64,000 nucleotides of DNA. Origin: Vandammella animalimorsus. GTDB lineage: Bacteria; Pseudomonadota; Gammaproteobacteria; Burkholderiales; Burkholderiaceae_C. Both the position numbers and the translations under genes were made by a program. The notes beneath the pieces were generated by a model. The model was not told the DNA's origin, searched no databases, and was given only the letters and a program-made list of their open reading frames with translations. Each line of letters begins with the position of its first letter. The stretch's first letter is position 1. Where the stretch lies: contig NZ_NSJB01000013.1 in NCBI RefSeq assembly GCF_002285265.1, forward strand, positions 1-64,000, read 5' to 3'. This document shows, in pieces, positions 27,685-37,142 of the stretch.

Positions 27685-28737
27685 TCAAACCACGGTCACG
27701 GCCGCAAAGCCGGCATCGCGCGGCACGATGCGGCCAATGGTGTACACCGTCTCGCCCTGCGCCTGCAGCGTCTGGGCCACGGCCTGGGCCTGCTCGGGCG
27801 CGACCACCAGCACCATGCCGATGCCGTTGTTGAAGGTGCGGTTCATTTCCACGTCGTCGATGCCGGCCGTGGCCTGCAGCCAGGCAAACAGCTCGCTTTG
27901 CGGCCAGCTGCCCGCCTGCAATTGCGCGCCCAGCCCATCGAGCAGGATGCGGGGGATGTTCTCCAGCAGGCCGCCGCCGGTGATGTGCGCCAGGCCCTTG
28001 ATGGGGTGCTGCGCCAGCGCGGCCAGCACGCTGCGCACATACAGGCGCGTGGGCGCCATCACCGCCTCGCGGAAGGGCTTGCCATCGAGCGTGGCCGGCA
28101 ATTGGCTGCCGGCGCGGTCGATGCACTTGCGCACCAGCGAAAAGCCATTGGAGTGCACGCCGCTGCTGGCCAGGCCCAGCACCACGTCGCCCGCGGCGAT
28201 CTGCTTGCCGTCAAGGATCTTCGACTTCTCGACCACGCCCACGGCAAAGCCGGCCAGGTCGTACTCGCCCTCGGGGTACATGCCGGGCATTTCCGCCGTC
28301 TCGCCGCCGATCAGCGCGCAGCCCGAGAGCTCGCAGCCGCGCGCAATGCCGCCGACCACGGCAGCGGCCGTGTCCACGTCCAGCTTGCCGCAGGCAAAGT
28401 AGTCCAGGAAGAACAGCGGCTCGGCGCCCTGCACCAGCACATCGTTCACGCTCATGGCCACCAGGTCGATGCCCACGCTCTCGTGCATGTTCCACTCAAA
28501 AGCCAGCTTGAGCTTGGTGCCCACGCCATCGGTGCCGCTGACCAGCACCGGCTCCTGGTACTTCTTGGGCACCTCGAACAGCGCGCCAAAGCCGCCGATG
28601 CCGCCCAGCACGCCTTCGCGCAAGGTCTTGCGCGCCAGGGGCTTGATGCGATCGACCAGGGCATCGCCGGCGTCGATGTCGACACCGGCGTCTTTGTAAG
28701 TCAGGGGCTTGGGCGCGCTGGAAGGGGTGGAGCTCAT
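27685..28737 (-). CDS. purM: Phosphoribosylformylglycinamidine cyclo-ligase
   Basis: ATP-dependent ring closure to aminoimidazole ribonucleotide, fifth step of purine synthesis. The 350-residue length is normal. Conserved motifs: [20 protein letters not shown] near the N-terminus, [65 protein letters not shown] and [18 protein letters not shown]. No defects were seen. The AI-2E transporter gene follows directly and is probably in the same transcript. A TAGAAT box and inverted repeats lie upstream in the purM-hda gap. Confidence 0.97.
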   Translation of the reverse strand: MSSTPSSAPKPLTYKDAGVDIDAGDALVDRIKPLARKTLREGVLGGIGGFGALFEVPKKYQEPVLVSGTDGVGTKLKLAFEWNMHESVGIDLVAMSVNDVLVQGAEPLFFLDYFACGKLDVDTAAAVVGGIARGCELSGCALIGGETAEMPGMYPEGEYDLAGFAVGVVEKSKILDGKQIAAGDVVLGLASSGVHSNGFSLVRKCIDRAGSQLPATLDGKPFREAVMAPTRLYVRSVLAALAQHPIKGLAHITGGGLLENIPRILLDGLGAQLQAGSWPQSELFAWLQATAGIDDVEMNRTFNNGIGMVLVVAPEQAQAVAQTLQAQGETVYTIGRIVPRDAGFAAVTVV

Positions 28738-28843
28738 GGGAGAAACGCAATCGGGCCGGCCCAGGCAACAGGCCAGCGGCAGGACGTTGGGGGAAGACCA
28801 GAGCAGCGGCGCACACGCAGCGCGCCAAGCCCCGGCAAGGCAA

Positions 28844-28900
28844 GCCCGCCAAGCACACGGCAGCGTGCTTGGCGGGCATTAGAATCGGCCCGCATTCTAA
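28844..28900. promoter_or_regulatory. Nested inverted repeats and -10 boxes between purM and hda
   Basis: A 13-bp perfect stem GCCCGCCAAGCAC (28844-28856)/GTGCTTGGCGGGC (28865-28877) is followed at once by a second inverted repeat TTAGAAT/ATTCTAA (28880-28901). Each arm of the second repeat contains the -10-like TAGAAT, one facing each gene, so divergent promoters probably share this palindrome. The larger hairpin could act on either transcript. Confidence 0.5.
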
Positions 28901-29055
28901 GGGAGGGCTGGGCGCCCAAGAGCGCACAGGCCCTTTCCTTTGACGGCGCCCTACCCACACCCCATGGCATTTCCAAGGCAAAGCCGGCCGGCAACGCTGG
29001 CTGAGAATGAGGCTGGACTTGTGAAATGACATCACACACCCACATCCACACCCAC

Positions 29056-29808
29056 ATGGAGCAACTGGCACTGGACATTGGCCTGACCCCGCAACCGAGC
29101 TTTGCCCGCTTCGAGCCCTGCGGCAACGAGGCAGCGGTGCAGTGCCTGCAAGAGGGCATCGCGCAGCTGACAGCGCCCGCCCCGGCCAGCGCGCCGCTGC
29201 CGGTCTATTTGTGGGGCGCTGCGGGCACGGGCAAAAGCCATTTGCTGCAATCGGTGGCGCAGGCCCTGCAGGAGGCAGGGCTGGCCGTGGGCTGGCTGCG
29301 GCCCGGCTCGCTGCAGGCTGCGGGCGGCGCGCCGCCGGAGTTCGACCCGCGCTGGCGCGCCATTTTGCTCGACGACGTCGGGCAGTTCGACCCGGCCACG
29401 CAGCAGTGCGCCTTCAACTGGTTCATCAATGCCACGCACCCGGGCGAAGGGCCGCCTTGCTGGGTGCTGGCCGCCGGCGATGCCCCGCCGGTGGATCTGC
29501 CGCTGCGCGAGGATTTGCGCTCGCGCCTGGGCAGCGGCCTGGGCTTTGCGCTGCAGCCGCTCAACGACACGCAGCGCCAGCAGGTGCTGCAGCGCCAGGC
29601 GCAAGAGCGCGGCGTGGTGCTCAGTGACGAGGTGGCGCAGTACCTGCTCGGGCGCTTTGCCCGCGATCTCTCCAGCCTCAGCGCCCTGCTGGCCCAGCTC
29701 GATGCGCATGCGCTGCGCACCCAGCGGGCCATCACCATCCCGCTGCTGCGCCAGATGCTGGAGCAGCGCAGCCCCGCCGCGCCGGAAGCTGGCAGGGGCC
29801 TGACTTAG
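29056..29808 (+). CDS. hda: DnaA regulatory inactivator Hda
   Basis: AAA+ protein that, with the loaded sliding clamp, stimulates ATP hydrolysis by DnaA and so prevents re-initiation. From 29056 it is 250 residues and begins MEQLALDIGL, containing the clamp-binding QLALDI pattern at the usual place. Walker A is WGAAGTGKSHLLQSVAQ; LLDDVGQFD is the Walker B region; RSRLGSGLGFALQPL is sensor-like. The upstream ATG at 29026 would add His/Thr repeats. Neither has a clear ribosome site. It is divergent from purM, as in related genera. Confidence 0.9.
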   Translation: MEQLALDIGLTPQPSFARFEPCGNEAAVQCLQEGIAQLTAPAPASAPLPVYLWGAAGTGKSHLLQSVAQALQEAGLAVGWLRPGSLQAAGGAPPEFDPRWRAILLDDVGQFDPATQQCAFNWFINATHPGEGPPCWVLAAGDAPPVDLPLREDLRSRLGSGLGFALQPLNDTQRQQVLQRQAQERGVVLSDEVAQYLLGRFARDLSSLSALLAQLDAHALRTQRAITIPLLRQMLEQRSPAAPEAGRGLT

Positions 29809-29819
29809 AGCCTGGCTGA

Positions 29820-30239
29820 TTACTTATGGGCAATCGCCGCCGTGGCGACCAAGTCCAGCAGCATGGCGCGCACCGACGGGGCCGAGAGCTGCCCGGGCGT
29901 CAGCGGCAGGCGCTCGGCGTACTTGAGCAGAAACGGCGTGCCCAGCTTTTCCAGCTTGACGTGGCCCAGGGGCCAGTTGGCGAACTGGCGCTCGCTGATC
30001 TCCTCGCAGTACAGCAGCTGCGCCTGCTGGTGCCTGGCGTCCTGCAGCAGCTGCGCGTAGGTCTGGCTGACGGCGGCGCGCTCGCCCTCCATCACCTGCA
30101 GATACATGCCAAAGCCGCTGCACAACACCCCGCTGATGCCCTGCTGCTGGTTGTGCCGGCGCCCGCTGGCCAGAATGGCGCTGACGGCTGCGGCCGCATC
30201 CGGGGCGGCAAGGCTGGCATAGGCCAATTGCACTAACAT
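29820..30239 (-). CDS. BLUF-domain blue-light sensor
   Basis: A 139-residue stand-alone BLUF protein binding FAD. The photocycle residues are present: Tyr7 (LAYAS), Asn30 (SGRRHNQQQGISG) and Gln48 (GMYLQVMEGE), with the expected spacing. The strand near FANWPLGHVKLEK keeps the semi-conserved Trp, while the usual Met two residues later is Leu. Also conserved: QLLQDARHQQAQLLYCEEIS. AAGGAG lies 8 bases before the ATG. No output domain is attached, so signalling must go through protein-protein contact. It follows folE on the same strand (91-bp gap; a hairpin overlaps the folE stop). Confidence 0.9.
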   Translation of the reverse strand: MLVQLAYASLAAPDAAAAVSAILASGRRHNQQQGISGVLCSGFGMYLQVMEGERAAVSQTYAQLLQDARHQQAQLLYCEEISERQFANWPLGHVKLEKLGTPFLLKYAERLPLTPGQLSAPSVRAMLLDLVATAAIAHK

Positions 30240-30330
30240 GGCTGCACTCCTTTGCTGGATCGGGGTTGTGGAGTTGGGCGCGGGCGGCTGGCCCACGCCG
30301 GCACGGCGGCATCCGCGCAAGCGCCTGGCC

Positions 30331-31071
30331 TCAGGCGCTCTTGCCGCGGTTGGGGATCAGGGAGAGGAACTCACGGCGCAGGCTGGCGTCCTTGAGGAAC
30401 ACACCGCGCATCACGGAGTTGAGCATCTTGCTGTCCATTTCCTTCACGCCGCGCCAGGACATGCAGAAGTGGCTGGCCTCCATGACGATGGCCAGCCCGT
30501 CGGGCTGGGTGCGCTCCATGATCAGGTCGGCCAGCTGCACCACGGCCTCCTCCTGGATCTGCGGCCGCCCCATCACCCAATCGACCAGCCGCGCGTACTT
30601 GGACAGGCCGATGACGTTGGTGCTCTGATTGGGCAGCACGCCGATCCAGACCTTGCCGATCACCGGGCAGAAGTGGTGGCTGCAGGCGCTGCGCACCGTG
30701 ATCGGGCCGACGATCATCAGCTCGTTGAGGCGCTCGGCGTTGGGGAACTCGGTGATCTCGGGCGCGGCCACGTAGCGGCCCTTGAACACTTCGCCAAGGT
30801 ACATCTTGGCCACGCGCCGCGCGGTGTTGCGGGTGTTGTGGTCGCCCTCGGTGTCGATCACCATGCTGTCGAGCACGGCCTGCATCTTCTGTTCGACCTC
30901 ATCGAGCAGCTGCTCCAGCTCTCCGGGTTCGATGCAATCGGCAATGTTGTCGTTGGCGTTGAAGCGCCGCTGCTGCGCCTTCAGACGCTCGCGGATCTTG
31001 ACGGAGACGGGCACGCCCTCATCGTGGTGCGCACCGGGCGCTGGCGGGGGAAAAGACGGGGCTTTGCGCAT
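30331..31071 (-). CDS. folE: GTP cyclohydrolase I
   Basis: Forms 7,8-dihydroneopterin triphosphate from GTP for folate synthesis. A 246-residue protein; the first 45 residues are variable. The zinc Cys and His appear in TVRSACSHHFCPVIGKVWIG and the second Cys in ASHFCMSWRGVKE. The substrate-binding region IGLSKYARLVDW and GRPQIQEEAVVQLADLI are intact. The stop codon lies inside an imperfect inverted repeat (about 30317-30345), which may affect read-through to the BLUF gene. Start at 31071 by ATG. Confidence 0.95.
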   Translation of the reverse strand: MRKAPSFPPPAPGAHHDEGVPVSVKIRERLKAQQRRFNANDNIADCIEPGELEQLLDEVEQKMQAVLDSMVIDTEGDHNTRNTARRVAKMYLGEVFKGRYVAAPEITEFPNAERLNELMIVGPITVRSACSHHFCPVIGKVWIGVLPNQSTNVIGLSKYARLVDWVMGRPQIQEEAVVQLADLIMERTQPDGLAIVMEASHFCMSWRGVKEMDSKMLNSVMRGVFLKDASLRREFLSLIPNRGKSA

Positions 31072-31240
31072 GGCATTGGGCTTTCAAAGACCGATTATCA
31101 TAAGTCAAGGATTGCCCGCAAAAGCCCGGCCTGCTTGCCCTGGCAGCGCTTGGCCCCCCATTCGATGATGGCGCCCCGGCCCGCGCTGCCATGCCGCCCC
31201 ACCAACCCCCTCCTGCAGCGCAGGCACCACCGCAACACCC

Positions 31241-32725
31241 ATGAACGAACAACAGTACCGCGACGTATTGTTGGCCAAGGCTCTCGAGCAGCGCCATGCC
31301 GACACGGCCAGCACGGCGGCGGCCCCATTGCTCAATGCCCAGGACCTGCGCGCCGCCACTGAAAAGGCGCTGCACGAAGCGCCCACGCCGCGCAGCGGCG
31401 CAGCGGCGCAACCGCGCCAGCTCGAACGCCTGCTCGTGCGCCGCGCCGAGCATCTGCTGCAAGCGGCCCATGCCCGCGCCCCCGGCCTGCAGGCCTTGCG
31501 CAAGCCGCCGCGCGCCGCGCAATGGCTGTGGTGGCTGCCGGTGCTGGCCCTGCTGCTGGGCTTTGCCAGCGAGAAACTGGGCCAGCCCCACCGCCTCAAC
31601 CTGGTGGCATTGCCCTTGCTGGCCATCGTCGGCTGGAATCTGCTGCTGTACGCCAGCGGCCTGCTGCGCAGCCTGTGGCGATTGCGGCGGCTGCGGCGGC
31701 CGCGCCCAGCACCGGCCGCAGCTGCGCCGGCCAATGCGCCCTGGGAGCCGGCGCTGCGCTGGTGGTCGCGCAGCACCCTGGCCATGCAGGACGAGCGCCT
31801 GCGCGAGGTCTATCAGCGCTTTGTGCAGGACTGGACGCCCTACCGCCAGGCGCGCCAGGCCCGGCTGCTGCGCGCCTGGCTGCACCTGGGCGCCGCCGCC
31901 CTGGCGCTGGGCATGATTGCCGCCATGTGGGTGACGGGCATGTTCGTGGAATACCGCATCGGCTGGGAGAGCACCTGGCTGAGCGCGCCGCAGATGCAGG
32001 CCCTGGCCAATGCGCTGAGCTGGCCGGCCCAGCAGCTGCTGGGCATGGCCCCCTGGTCGCTCGAGCAGATCGAGCGGTTGCAGGCCTGGCCGGCCGGCCA
32101 GCAGCAAAGCGGCCAGCAATGGATCATGGCCTACAGCCTGCTGCTGGCCCTGGTGGTGGTCGTGCCGCGCCTGCTGCTGGCGGCCTGGCACTGGAGCGCG
32201 GCGCTGCGCCAGTCGCGCGCGCTGCACCTGCCGCTGGCCGAGCCCTACTTCCAGGGCCTGGTGCGCGATTTCTCCAGCGATGCCACGCACATTCTGGTAC
32301 TGCCCTTCAGCATGTCGCTGGACGAGGCCCGCCAGCAGCGCCTGCGGCACTTCGTGCAGCAGCAATTCGGCGCCGCCGCCCACTTGCATTTCGGCCCGAC
32401 CCTGGCCTATGGCGAGCAAGCGAGCCAAGGCGGCAACTATTTCAGAAACACGCTCGAGGCGCACACCCCCAGCCTGCAGGCGCTGCTGTTCAACCTCTCG
32501 GCCACCCCGGAGGAAGAAACCCATGGCAGCGTGCTGCGCCAGTTCGATGCCCACGTGAGCGGGGCGCGCAGCGTCTGGCTGTATGGCCACGAGCTGGCCC
32601 AGCGCCTGGGCCCGGGCGAGGCCGCGCGCCAGCGCCTGGCCGAGCGCTGCCACCTGTGGCAAACCTTCGTCGAGCACCACGGGCTGCACGCCGAGTTCAT
32701 TGGCACAGACCTGCCCAGGAGATAA
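31241..32725 (+). CDS. DUF2868 membrane protein
   Basis: A 494-residue protein of unknown function. Hydrophobic segments: about 95-115 (WLWWLPVLALLLGFASEKLG), 120-145 (LVALPLLAIVGWNLLLYASG), 215-240 (LHLGAAALALGMIAAMWVTG) and 305-325 (IMAYSLLLALVVVVPRLLLA). N- and C-terminal parts are soluble; the latter contains LPFSMSLDEARQQ. This order matches DUF2868 family proteins, which occur directly before DUF3482 GTPase-like proteins. The next gene starts 6 bp later, so the pair forms one unit. It is most likely an inner-membrane anchor or partner of the GTPase. Confidence 0.85.
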   Translation: MNEQQYRDVLLAKALEQRHADTASTAAAPLLNAQDLRAATEKALHEAPTPRSGAAAQPRQLERLLVRRAEHLLQAAHARAPGLQALRKPPRAAQWLWWLPVLALLLGFASEKLGQPHRLNLVALPLLAIVGWNLLLYASGLLRSLWRLRRLRRPRPAPAAAAPANAPWEPALRWWSRSTLAMQDERLREVYQRFVQDWTPYRQARQARLLRAWLHLGAAALALGMIAAMWVTGMFVEYRIGWESTWLSAPQMQALANALSWPAQQLLGMAPWSLEQIERLQAWPAGQQQSGQQWIMAYSLLLALVVVVPRLLLAAWHWSAALRQSRALHLPLAEPYFQGLVRDFSSDATHILVLPFSMSLDEARQQRLRHFVQQQFGAAAHLHFGPTLAYGEQASQGGNYFRNTLEAHTPSLQALLFNLSATPEEETHGSVLRQFDAHVSGARSVWLYGHELAQRLGPGEAARQRLAERCHLWQTFVEHHGLHAEFIGTDLPRR

Positions 32726-32731
32726 CACCGC

Positions 32732-34285
32732 ATGGCCCAGGATGTCATTGCCATCGCCCCCGGAACCCACGTCCAGCTGTGCCTGATCTCGCACACCAAC
32801 ATCGGCAAGACCACGCTGCTGCGCACCCTGCTGGGGCAGGACGTGGGCGACATCCGCGACGCCGCGCACGTCACCGATTCGGCCGACTCCCACGTGCTGG
32901 TGCGCACCAGCGAGGGCGACACGCTGACGCTGTGGGACACGCCCGGCTTTGGCGACTCGGTGCGGCTGCACCAGCGCCTGCAGCAGCAATCCAACCCCAT
33001 CGGCTGGTTTCTCAGCAACATCTGGGACCGCTGGCGCGACAAGCCCTTCTGGATGAGCCAGCACGCCCTGCGCGCGGCGCGCGACAGCGCCGACGTGGTG
33101 CTGTATCTGGTCAATGCGGCCGAACATCCGGACGACGTCGGCTACCTGGACGCCGAAATGCACCTGCTGCGCTGGCTGGGCAAGCCCGCCATCGTGCTGC
33201 TCAACCAACTGGGCGCGCCGCAAACCATCGCCCAGCAAGATGCCGACCTGCGCCTGTGGTCATCGGCCCTGGCGCGCTACGCGCCCATGGTGCAGGGCGT
33301 GCTCGCGCTCGATGCCTTCACCCGCAGCTGGATCCATGAACAGCGCCTGCTGCACCTCGTGCAGCCGCTGCTGCCTGCGGCCAAGCAGCCGGGCTACCAG
33401 CGCCTGGTCAGCGCCTGGGAGAGCGCCAACCAACAACGCTTTGCCGACAGCATGCAGCACATCGCCGCGCTGCTGATCGAAGCCGCGCAGGCCCGCCAGC
33501 CCGTGGCCCAGGCCAGCGGCGGCGGCCTGCCCTGGGGCGGCATCAAGAAAATCCTGCAGCCCGGCGCGACCTCGGCCCCCGAGGCCGCCGAGCAGCAGGC
33601 CATGCAGCAACTGCTGCTGCAGGTGCAGCGCCAGGAGCAGCGCTGCCACGAAGCCCTGCTGCAGCTGCACCGGCTCGATGGCCGCGCCGGGCAAAGCATC
33701 CGCGAGCAGCTCAGCAGCCACTTCACCGTGCAGCAACCGCTGGACATGCGGCGCATGGGCCTGTGGGGGGCCCTGGGCAGCGGGGCCGCTGGCGGTCTGG
33801 GCGCCGACCTGGCCACCGGGGGCCTGAGCATGGGCATGGGCGCCGTGCTGGGCGCGCTGGCCGGCGCTGCGGCCTTCGCCGGCGCAGCATTGGGCCTGAA
33901 CAAGCTGCGCGCGCACAACGAGCACCAGGTCACGCTCTCGGAAGAATTCCTCGACGCCCTGCTGCACGGCAGCCTGTTGCAATACCTGGCCATCGCCCAC
34001 TTCGGCCGCGGCCGCGGCCTGTTCACCGAGACGCAAACCCCGGCACACTGGAACGACACTCTGGCCCAGCAGCTGCAGCCGCGCCTGCCCCAGCTGCACG
34101 CCATCTGGCAGCGCCTGCGCGCAGGCGACGACGACGGCGATGCCGCCCCTGCCGCCGGCGGCCACGACCCGGCCAATGCCATGCCCGATGCCCGGGCCGC
34201 GCTGCAGGCCTGCATCAGCGAAATCGCCATGGACACGCTGCAGGCCCTGTACCCGCCGCCGGTGCAGCAGCGCATCCGCCACTGA
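32732..34285 (+). CDS. GTPase-like DUF3482 protein
   Basis: A 517-residue protein. The N-terminal Era-like GTPase region has a P-loop CLISHTNIGKTTLLRTLL, where the first Gly of GxxxxGKT is Ser, and a switch-II motif LTLWDTPGFGDSVRL. The G4 position reads VLLNQLGAP rather than NKxD, so guanine specificity is uncertain. A Gly/Ala-rich hydrophobic stretch (about 350-395, GALGSGAAGGLGADLATGGL and onward) suggests membrane insertion or association. GGAGA precedes the start. Tightly coupled to the DUF2868 gene. Family membership is clear; function is not known. Confidence 0.87.
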   Translation: MAQDVIAIAPGTHVQLCLISHTNIGKTTLLRTLLGQDVGDIRDAAHVTDSADSHVLVRTSEGDTLTLWDTPGFGDSVRLHQRLQQQSNPIGWFLSNIWDRWRDKPFWMSQHALRAARDSADVVLYLVNAAEHPDDVGYLDAEMHLLRWLGKPAIVLLNQLGAPQTIAQQDADLRLWSSALARYAPMVQGVLALDAFTRSWIHEQRLLHLVQPLLPAAKQPGYQRLVSAWESANQQRFADSMQHIAALLIEAAQARQPVAQASGGGLPWGGIKKILQPGATSAPEAAEQQAMQQLLLQVQRQEQRCHEALLQLHRLDGRAGQSIREQLSSHFTVQQPLDMRRMGLWGALGSGAAGGLGADLATGGLSMGMGAVLGALAGAAAFAGAALGLNKLRAHNEHQVTLSEEFLDALLHGSLLQYLAIAHFGRGRGLFTETQTPAHWNDTLAQQLQPRLPQLHAIWQRLRAGDDDGDAAPAAGGHDPANAMPDARAALQACISEIAMDTLQALYPPPVQQRIRH

Positions 34286-34300
34286 GCCAGGGCCCCGTTT

Positions 34301-35233
34301 TCATGCGGGGCTTGGCCCGCGCGCCGGCCAGGTGGCCAGCACCACCCCCAGCAATGCCAGGCCCAATGCCGCCCACTGCAGCGCGGCCATGCGCTCGCCC
34401 AGCACCAGCACCCCGACCAGCGCCGCGCTGATGGGCAGAAACACCGTGAATACGCCCGCCTGCGCGGCCGGCACGCTGCGCAGCCCCGTCATCCACAGCC
34501 AGACCGTCCACATGCAGGCCGCCAGGGCATAGAACACCAGCAGCAGCCAAAGACCTGGGCCGACGGTGCGGAAGTCAAAGCCCCAGGCCAGCCACAGCCC
34601 AAATGGCAGGCTCAGTACAAAACCCCACAGGTTGATCAGCGCGCTGATGCGCCGTGGCGTCAGGCTGGCGGTGAGCTTCTTGCCAATGACGGCATAGCTG
34701 GCCTCGCACAGCACCGCCCCCAGCAACAGCAGATGGCCCAGCCAGGCCCACTGGCCGCGCGGCATGGCCTGCTGCGCTGGCGACGCGGCATCGGGGGCCG
34801 TGGCCAGCAGGCCGATGCCCAGCACGGCGCTGGCCACGCCCGCCCAGACTTGTGGCGCCACGCGCTCGCGCAGCAGCACCCAGGACAGCAACGCCACCGC
34901 CGCAGGGATGGCGGCCATGATGACCCCGGCCGCCACGGCACCGCTGAGCCGAACACCCGAAATCATGCACAGCGTGAACAGGAAATTGCCCAGAAACGAC
35001 TCCCAGAACAGCAGCCAGCGGGTCTGGCGCGTCATCGGCGGCTCATGCGGCGGCCTTTTGAGCCAATGCAGCATCGCCAACGCGCCAATGCCAAAGCGCA
35101 GCCAGGCCAGCAGCAGCACCGGAAACACCGCCGCCAAAGGCTTGGACAAGGCCACATAGCTGCCCACCAAAGCCATCGAGGACGCCAGGCAGCCATAGGC
35201 CAGCAAACGGGGGGAAGAAGAAAAGCGAAGCAT
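34301..35233 (-). CDS. EamA/DMT-family transporter
   Basis: About 310 residues with ten membrane segments, the first beginning LLAYGCLASSMALVGSYVAL. The first half ends ALLSWVLLRERVAPQVWAGV, the second ALVGVLVLGERMAALQWAAL, both typical of the fold. The ATG at 35233 is preferred over TTG codons upstream; no clear ribosome site is visible. It is convergent with the DUF3482 gene (15-bp gap) and divergent from aceA across 400 bp. Substrate unknown; relatives export amino acids and other metabolites. Confidence 0.85.
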   Translation of the reverse strand: MLRFSSSPRLLAYGCLASSMALVGSYVALSKPLAAVFPVLLLAWLRFGIGALAMLHWLKRPPHEPPMTRQTRWLLFWESFLGNFLFTLCMISGVRLSGAVAAGVIMAAIPAAVALLSWVLLRERVAPQVWAGVASAVLGIGLLATAPDAASPAQQAMPRGQWAWLGHLLLLGAVLCEASYAVIGKKLTASLTPRRISALINLWGFVLSLPFGLWLAWGFDFRTVGPGLWLLLVFYALAACMWTVWLWMTGLRSVPAAQAGVFTVFLPISAALVGVLVLGERMAALQWAALGLALLGVVLATWPARGPSPA

Positions 35234-35425
35234 CGGCAATGGCGGCAAAGCGCCCGCAGGGCAGGCGCACGGCGGCGCGCGCTGTCAAGGCCTTGAGGGC
35301 AGAGGCACAAGCCCCCACCGCAGAAGGAGAGCAGGAAAGCAGAAAAGCAGGTGGACGTGCATCATGCCGCAGCCTGGGTCGTCAGGCATATTTCACAATA
35401 TGGATTTGCAGCCCGATCGATGAAA

Positions 35426-35441
35426 TTGCATCATGCTGCAA
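35426..35441. promoter_or_regulatory. Inverted repeat upstream of aceA
   Basis: TTGCATCATGCTGCAA contains the arms TTGCA and TGCAA. TGCATCATGC also occurs at 35358-35367, and GGCATATTT occurs in opposite orientation at about 35386 and 35447, so the region has a duplicated, partly inverted layout. Probably binding sites for regulators of the glyoxylate shunt. Confidence 0.4.
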
Positions 35442-35524
35442 CGCAGCAAATATGCCACAATGCGAAAGAGTCTTTTCTCTAAAGGAATGATCATCTCAAC
35501 CCATTGATTTGACTGCACAAAATT

Positions 35525-35544
35525 TATGTCTTATATAAGACATA
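35525..35544. promoter_or_regulatory. Perfect 20-bp palindrome upstream of aceA
   Basis: TATGTCTTATATAAGACATA is a perfect 20-bp palindrome about 95 bp before the aceA start, in an AT-rich patch. TCTTATATAAGA-type sites are associated with GntR-type regulators of central carbon genes in betaproteobacteria, from memory and not checked. The 35249-35638 gap has no gene. Confidence 0.6.
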
Positions 35545-35638
35545 AGATGTCCAGCAAGGCCATGGGCTGCCGCTACAGTACGGGCATCCGATTTTTCGAT
35601 GCACGTTTTCCTTCTTTTCAACAATCAGGAGTATCCCG

Positions 35639-36958
35639 ATGACTCAATCGCTGACCCGCGAACAACAAATTGCCGCCCTGGAGAAAGACTGGGCCGAGAA
35701 CCCCCGCTGGAAAGGCATCAAGCGCAACTACAGCGCCGCTGACGTGGTGCGCCTGCGCGGCAGCCAACACATCGAGTACACGCTGGCCCGCCAGGGTGCG
35801 GAAAAGCTCTGGGCCAAGGTCAACGGCGGCGCCAAGAAGGGCTATGTGAACGCTTTTGGCGCCATCACCGCCGGCCAGGCCATGCAGCAGGCCAAGGCCG
35901 GCCTGGAGGCCGTGTACCTGTCGGGCTGGCAGGTCGCCGCCGACGGCAACACCAGCGAGACCATGTACCCCGACCAGTCGCTGTACGCCTACGACTCGGT
36001 GCCCACCATGGTGCGCCGCATCAACAACACCTTCAAGCGCGCCGATGAAATCCAGTGGGCGCGTGGCGTCAACCCGGGCGATGCGGAATTCATCGACTAC
36101 TTCCTGCCCATCGTGGCCGACGCGGAAGCGGGCTTTGGCGGCGTGCTCAACGCGTTTGAGCTGATGAAGAACATGATCGCTGCAGGCGCAGCCGGCGTGC
36201 ACTTCGAGGACCAGCTGGCCGCCGTGAAGAAGTGCGGCCACATGGGCGGCAAGGTGCTGGTGCCCACGCAGGAAGCCATCGAGAAGCTGATCGCCGCGCG
36301 CTTTGCCGCCGACGTGATGGGCGTGCCCACCATCGTGCTGGCCCGCACCGACGCCGAGGCCGCCAACCTGCTGACCAGCGACCACGACGCCAACGACAAG
36401 CCCTTCCTGACTGGCGAGCGCACGCAAGAGGGCTTCTACCGCGTCAAGAACGGCCTGGAGCAGGCCATCAGCCGCGGCGTGGCCTACGCGCCCTACGCCG
36501 ACCTGGTGTGGTGCGAGACCGGCACGCCCGACCTGGGCTTTGCGCGCGAATTCGCCCAGGCCGTGCACGCCAAGTACCCTGGCAAGCTGCTGTCCTACAA
36601 CTGCTCGCCCTCCTTCAACTGGAAGAAGAACCTGGACGACGCGACGATTGCCAAGTTCCAGGACGAGCTCTCCGCGCTGGGCTACAAGTACCAGTTCATC
36701 ACGCTGGCGGGCATCCACAGCAACTGGTACAACACCTTCAAGTTCGCCCACGCCTACGCGCGCGGCGAGGGCATGAAGCACTACGTGGAAATGATCCAGG
36801 AGCCCGAGTTCGCCGCGCGCGAGCAGGGCTACACCTTCGTGTCCCACCAGCAGGAGGTGGGCGCGGGCTACTTCGACGACGTGACCACCGTCATCCAGGG
36901 CGGCTCCTCCAGCGTCAAGGCGCTGACCGGCTCGACCGAGGAAGAGCAGTTCCACTGA
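35639..36958 (+). CDS. aceA: Isocitrate lyase
   Basis: Splits isocitrate into succinate and glyoxylate, first step of the glyoxylate shunt, allowing growth on acetate or fatty acids. 439 residues, normal for the bacterial enzyme. The catalytic signature [13 protein letters not shown] is present, with [12 protein letters not shown] before it and [13 protein letters not shown] after it; [12 protein letters not shown] is the C-terminal active-site loop. AGGAG lies 8 bases before the ATG. Expressed probably under control of the palindromes upstream. No malate synthase is in the window. Confidence 0.97.
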   Translation: MTQSLTREQQIAALEKDWAENPRWKGIKRNYSAADVVRLRGSQHIEYTLARQGAEKLWAKVNGGAKKGYVNAFGAITAGQAMQQAKAGLEAVYLSGWQVAADGNTSETMYPDQSLYAYDSVPTMVRRINNTFKRADEIQWARGVNPGDAEFIDYFLPIVADAEAGFGGVLNAFELMKNMIAAGAAGVHFEDQLAAVKKCGHMGGKVLVPTQEAIEKLIAARFAADVMGVPTIVLARTDAEAANLLTSDHDANDKPFLTGERTQEGFYRVKNGLEQAISRGVAYAPYADLVWCETGTPDLGFAREFAQAVHAKYPGKLLSYNCSPSFNWKKNLDDATIAKFQDELSALGYKYQFITLAGIHSNWYNTFKFAHAYARGEGMKHYVEMIQEPEFAAREQGYTFVSHQQEVGAGYFDDVTTVIQGGSSSVKALTGSTEEEQFH

Positions 36959-36996
36959 TCGCGCCGGCCTGCCCCGGCAGGTAAGCGCCAATGAAA

Positions 36997-37045
36997 ACGG
37001 GCCTGCGACTGCCGCTAACGGCAGCGCAGGCCCGCAGTGTTTTCT
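36997..37045 (+). terminator. Intrinsic terminator after aceA
   Basis: CGGGCCTGCG (36999-37008) pairs with CGCAGGCCCG (37025-37034), with an inner CTGCCG/CGGCAG stem, followed by a short T-run (TGTTTTCT). Confidence 0.75.
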
Positions 37046-37142
37046 GGCCTTTGAAACCCCTGTTTGAGCGCGCGGCGCCGCCCAGGCCGAGGCAGCCTGA
37101 CCTTAGGGGTTGTCCCAAAATATCTGAACGAAACAAGGCCTC

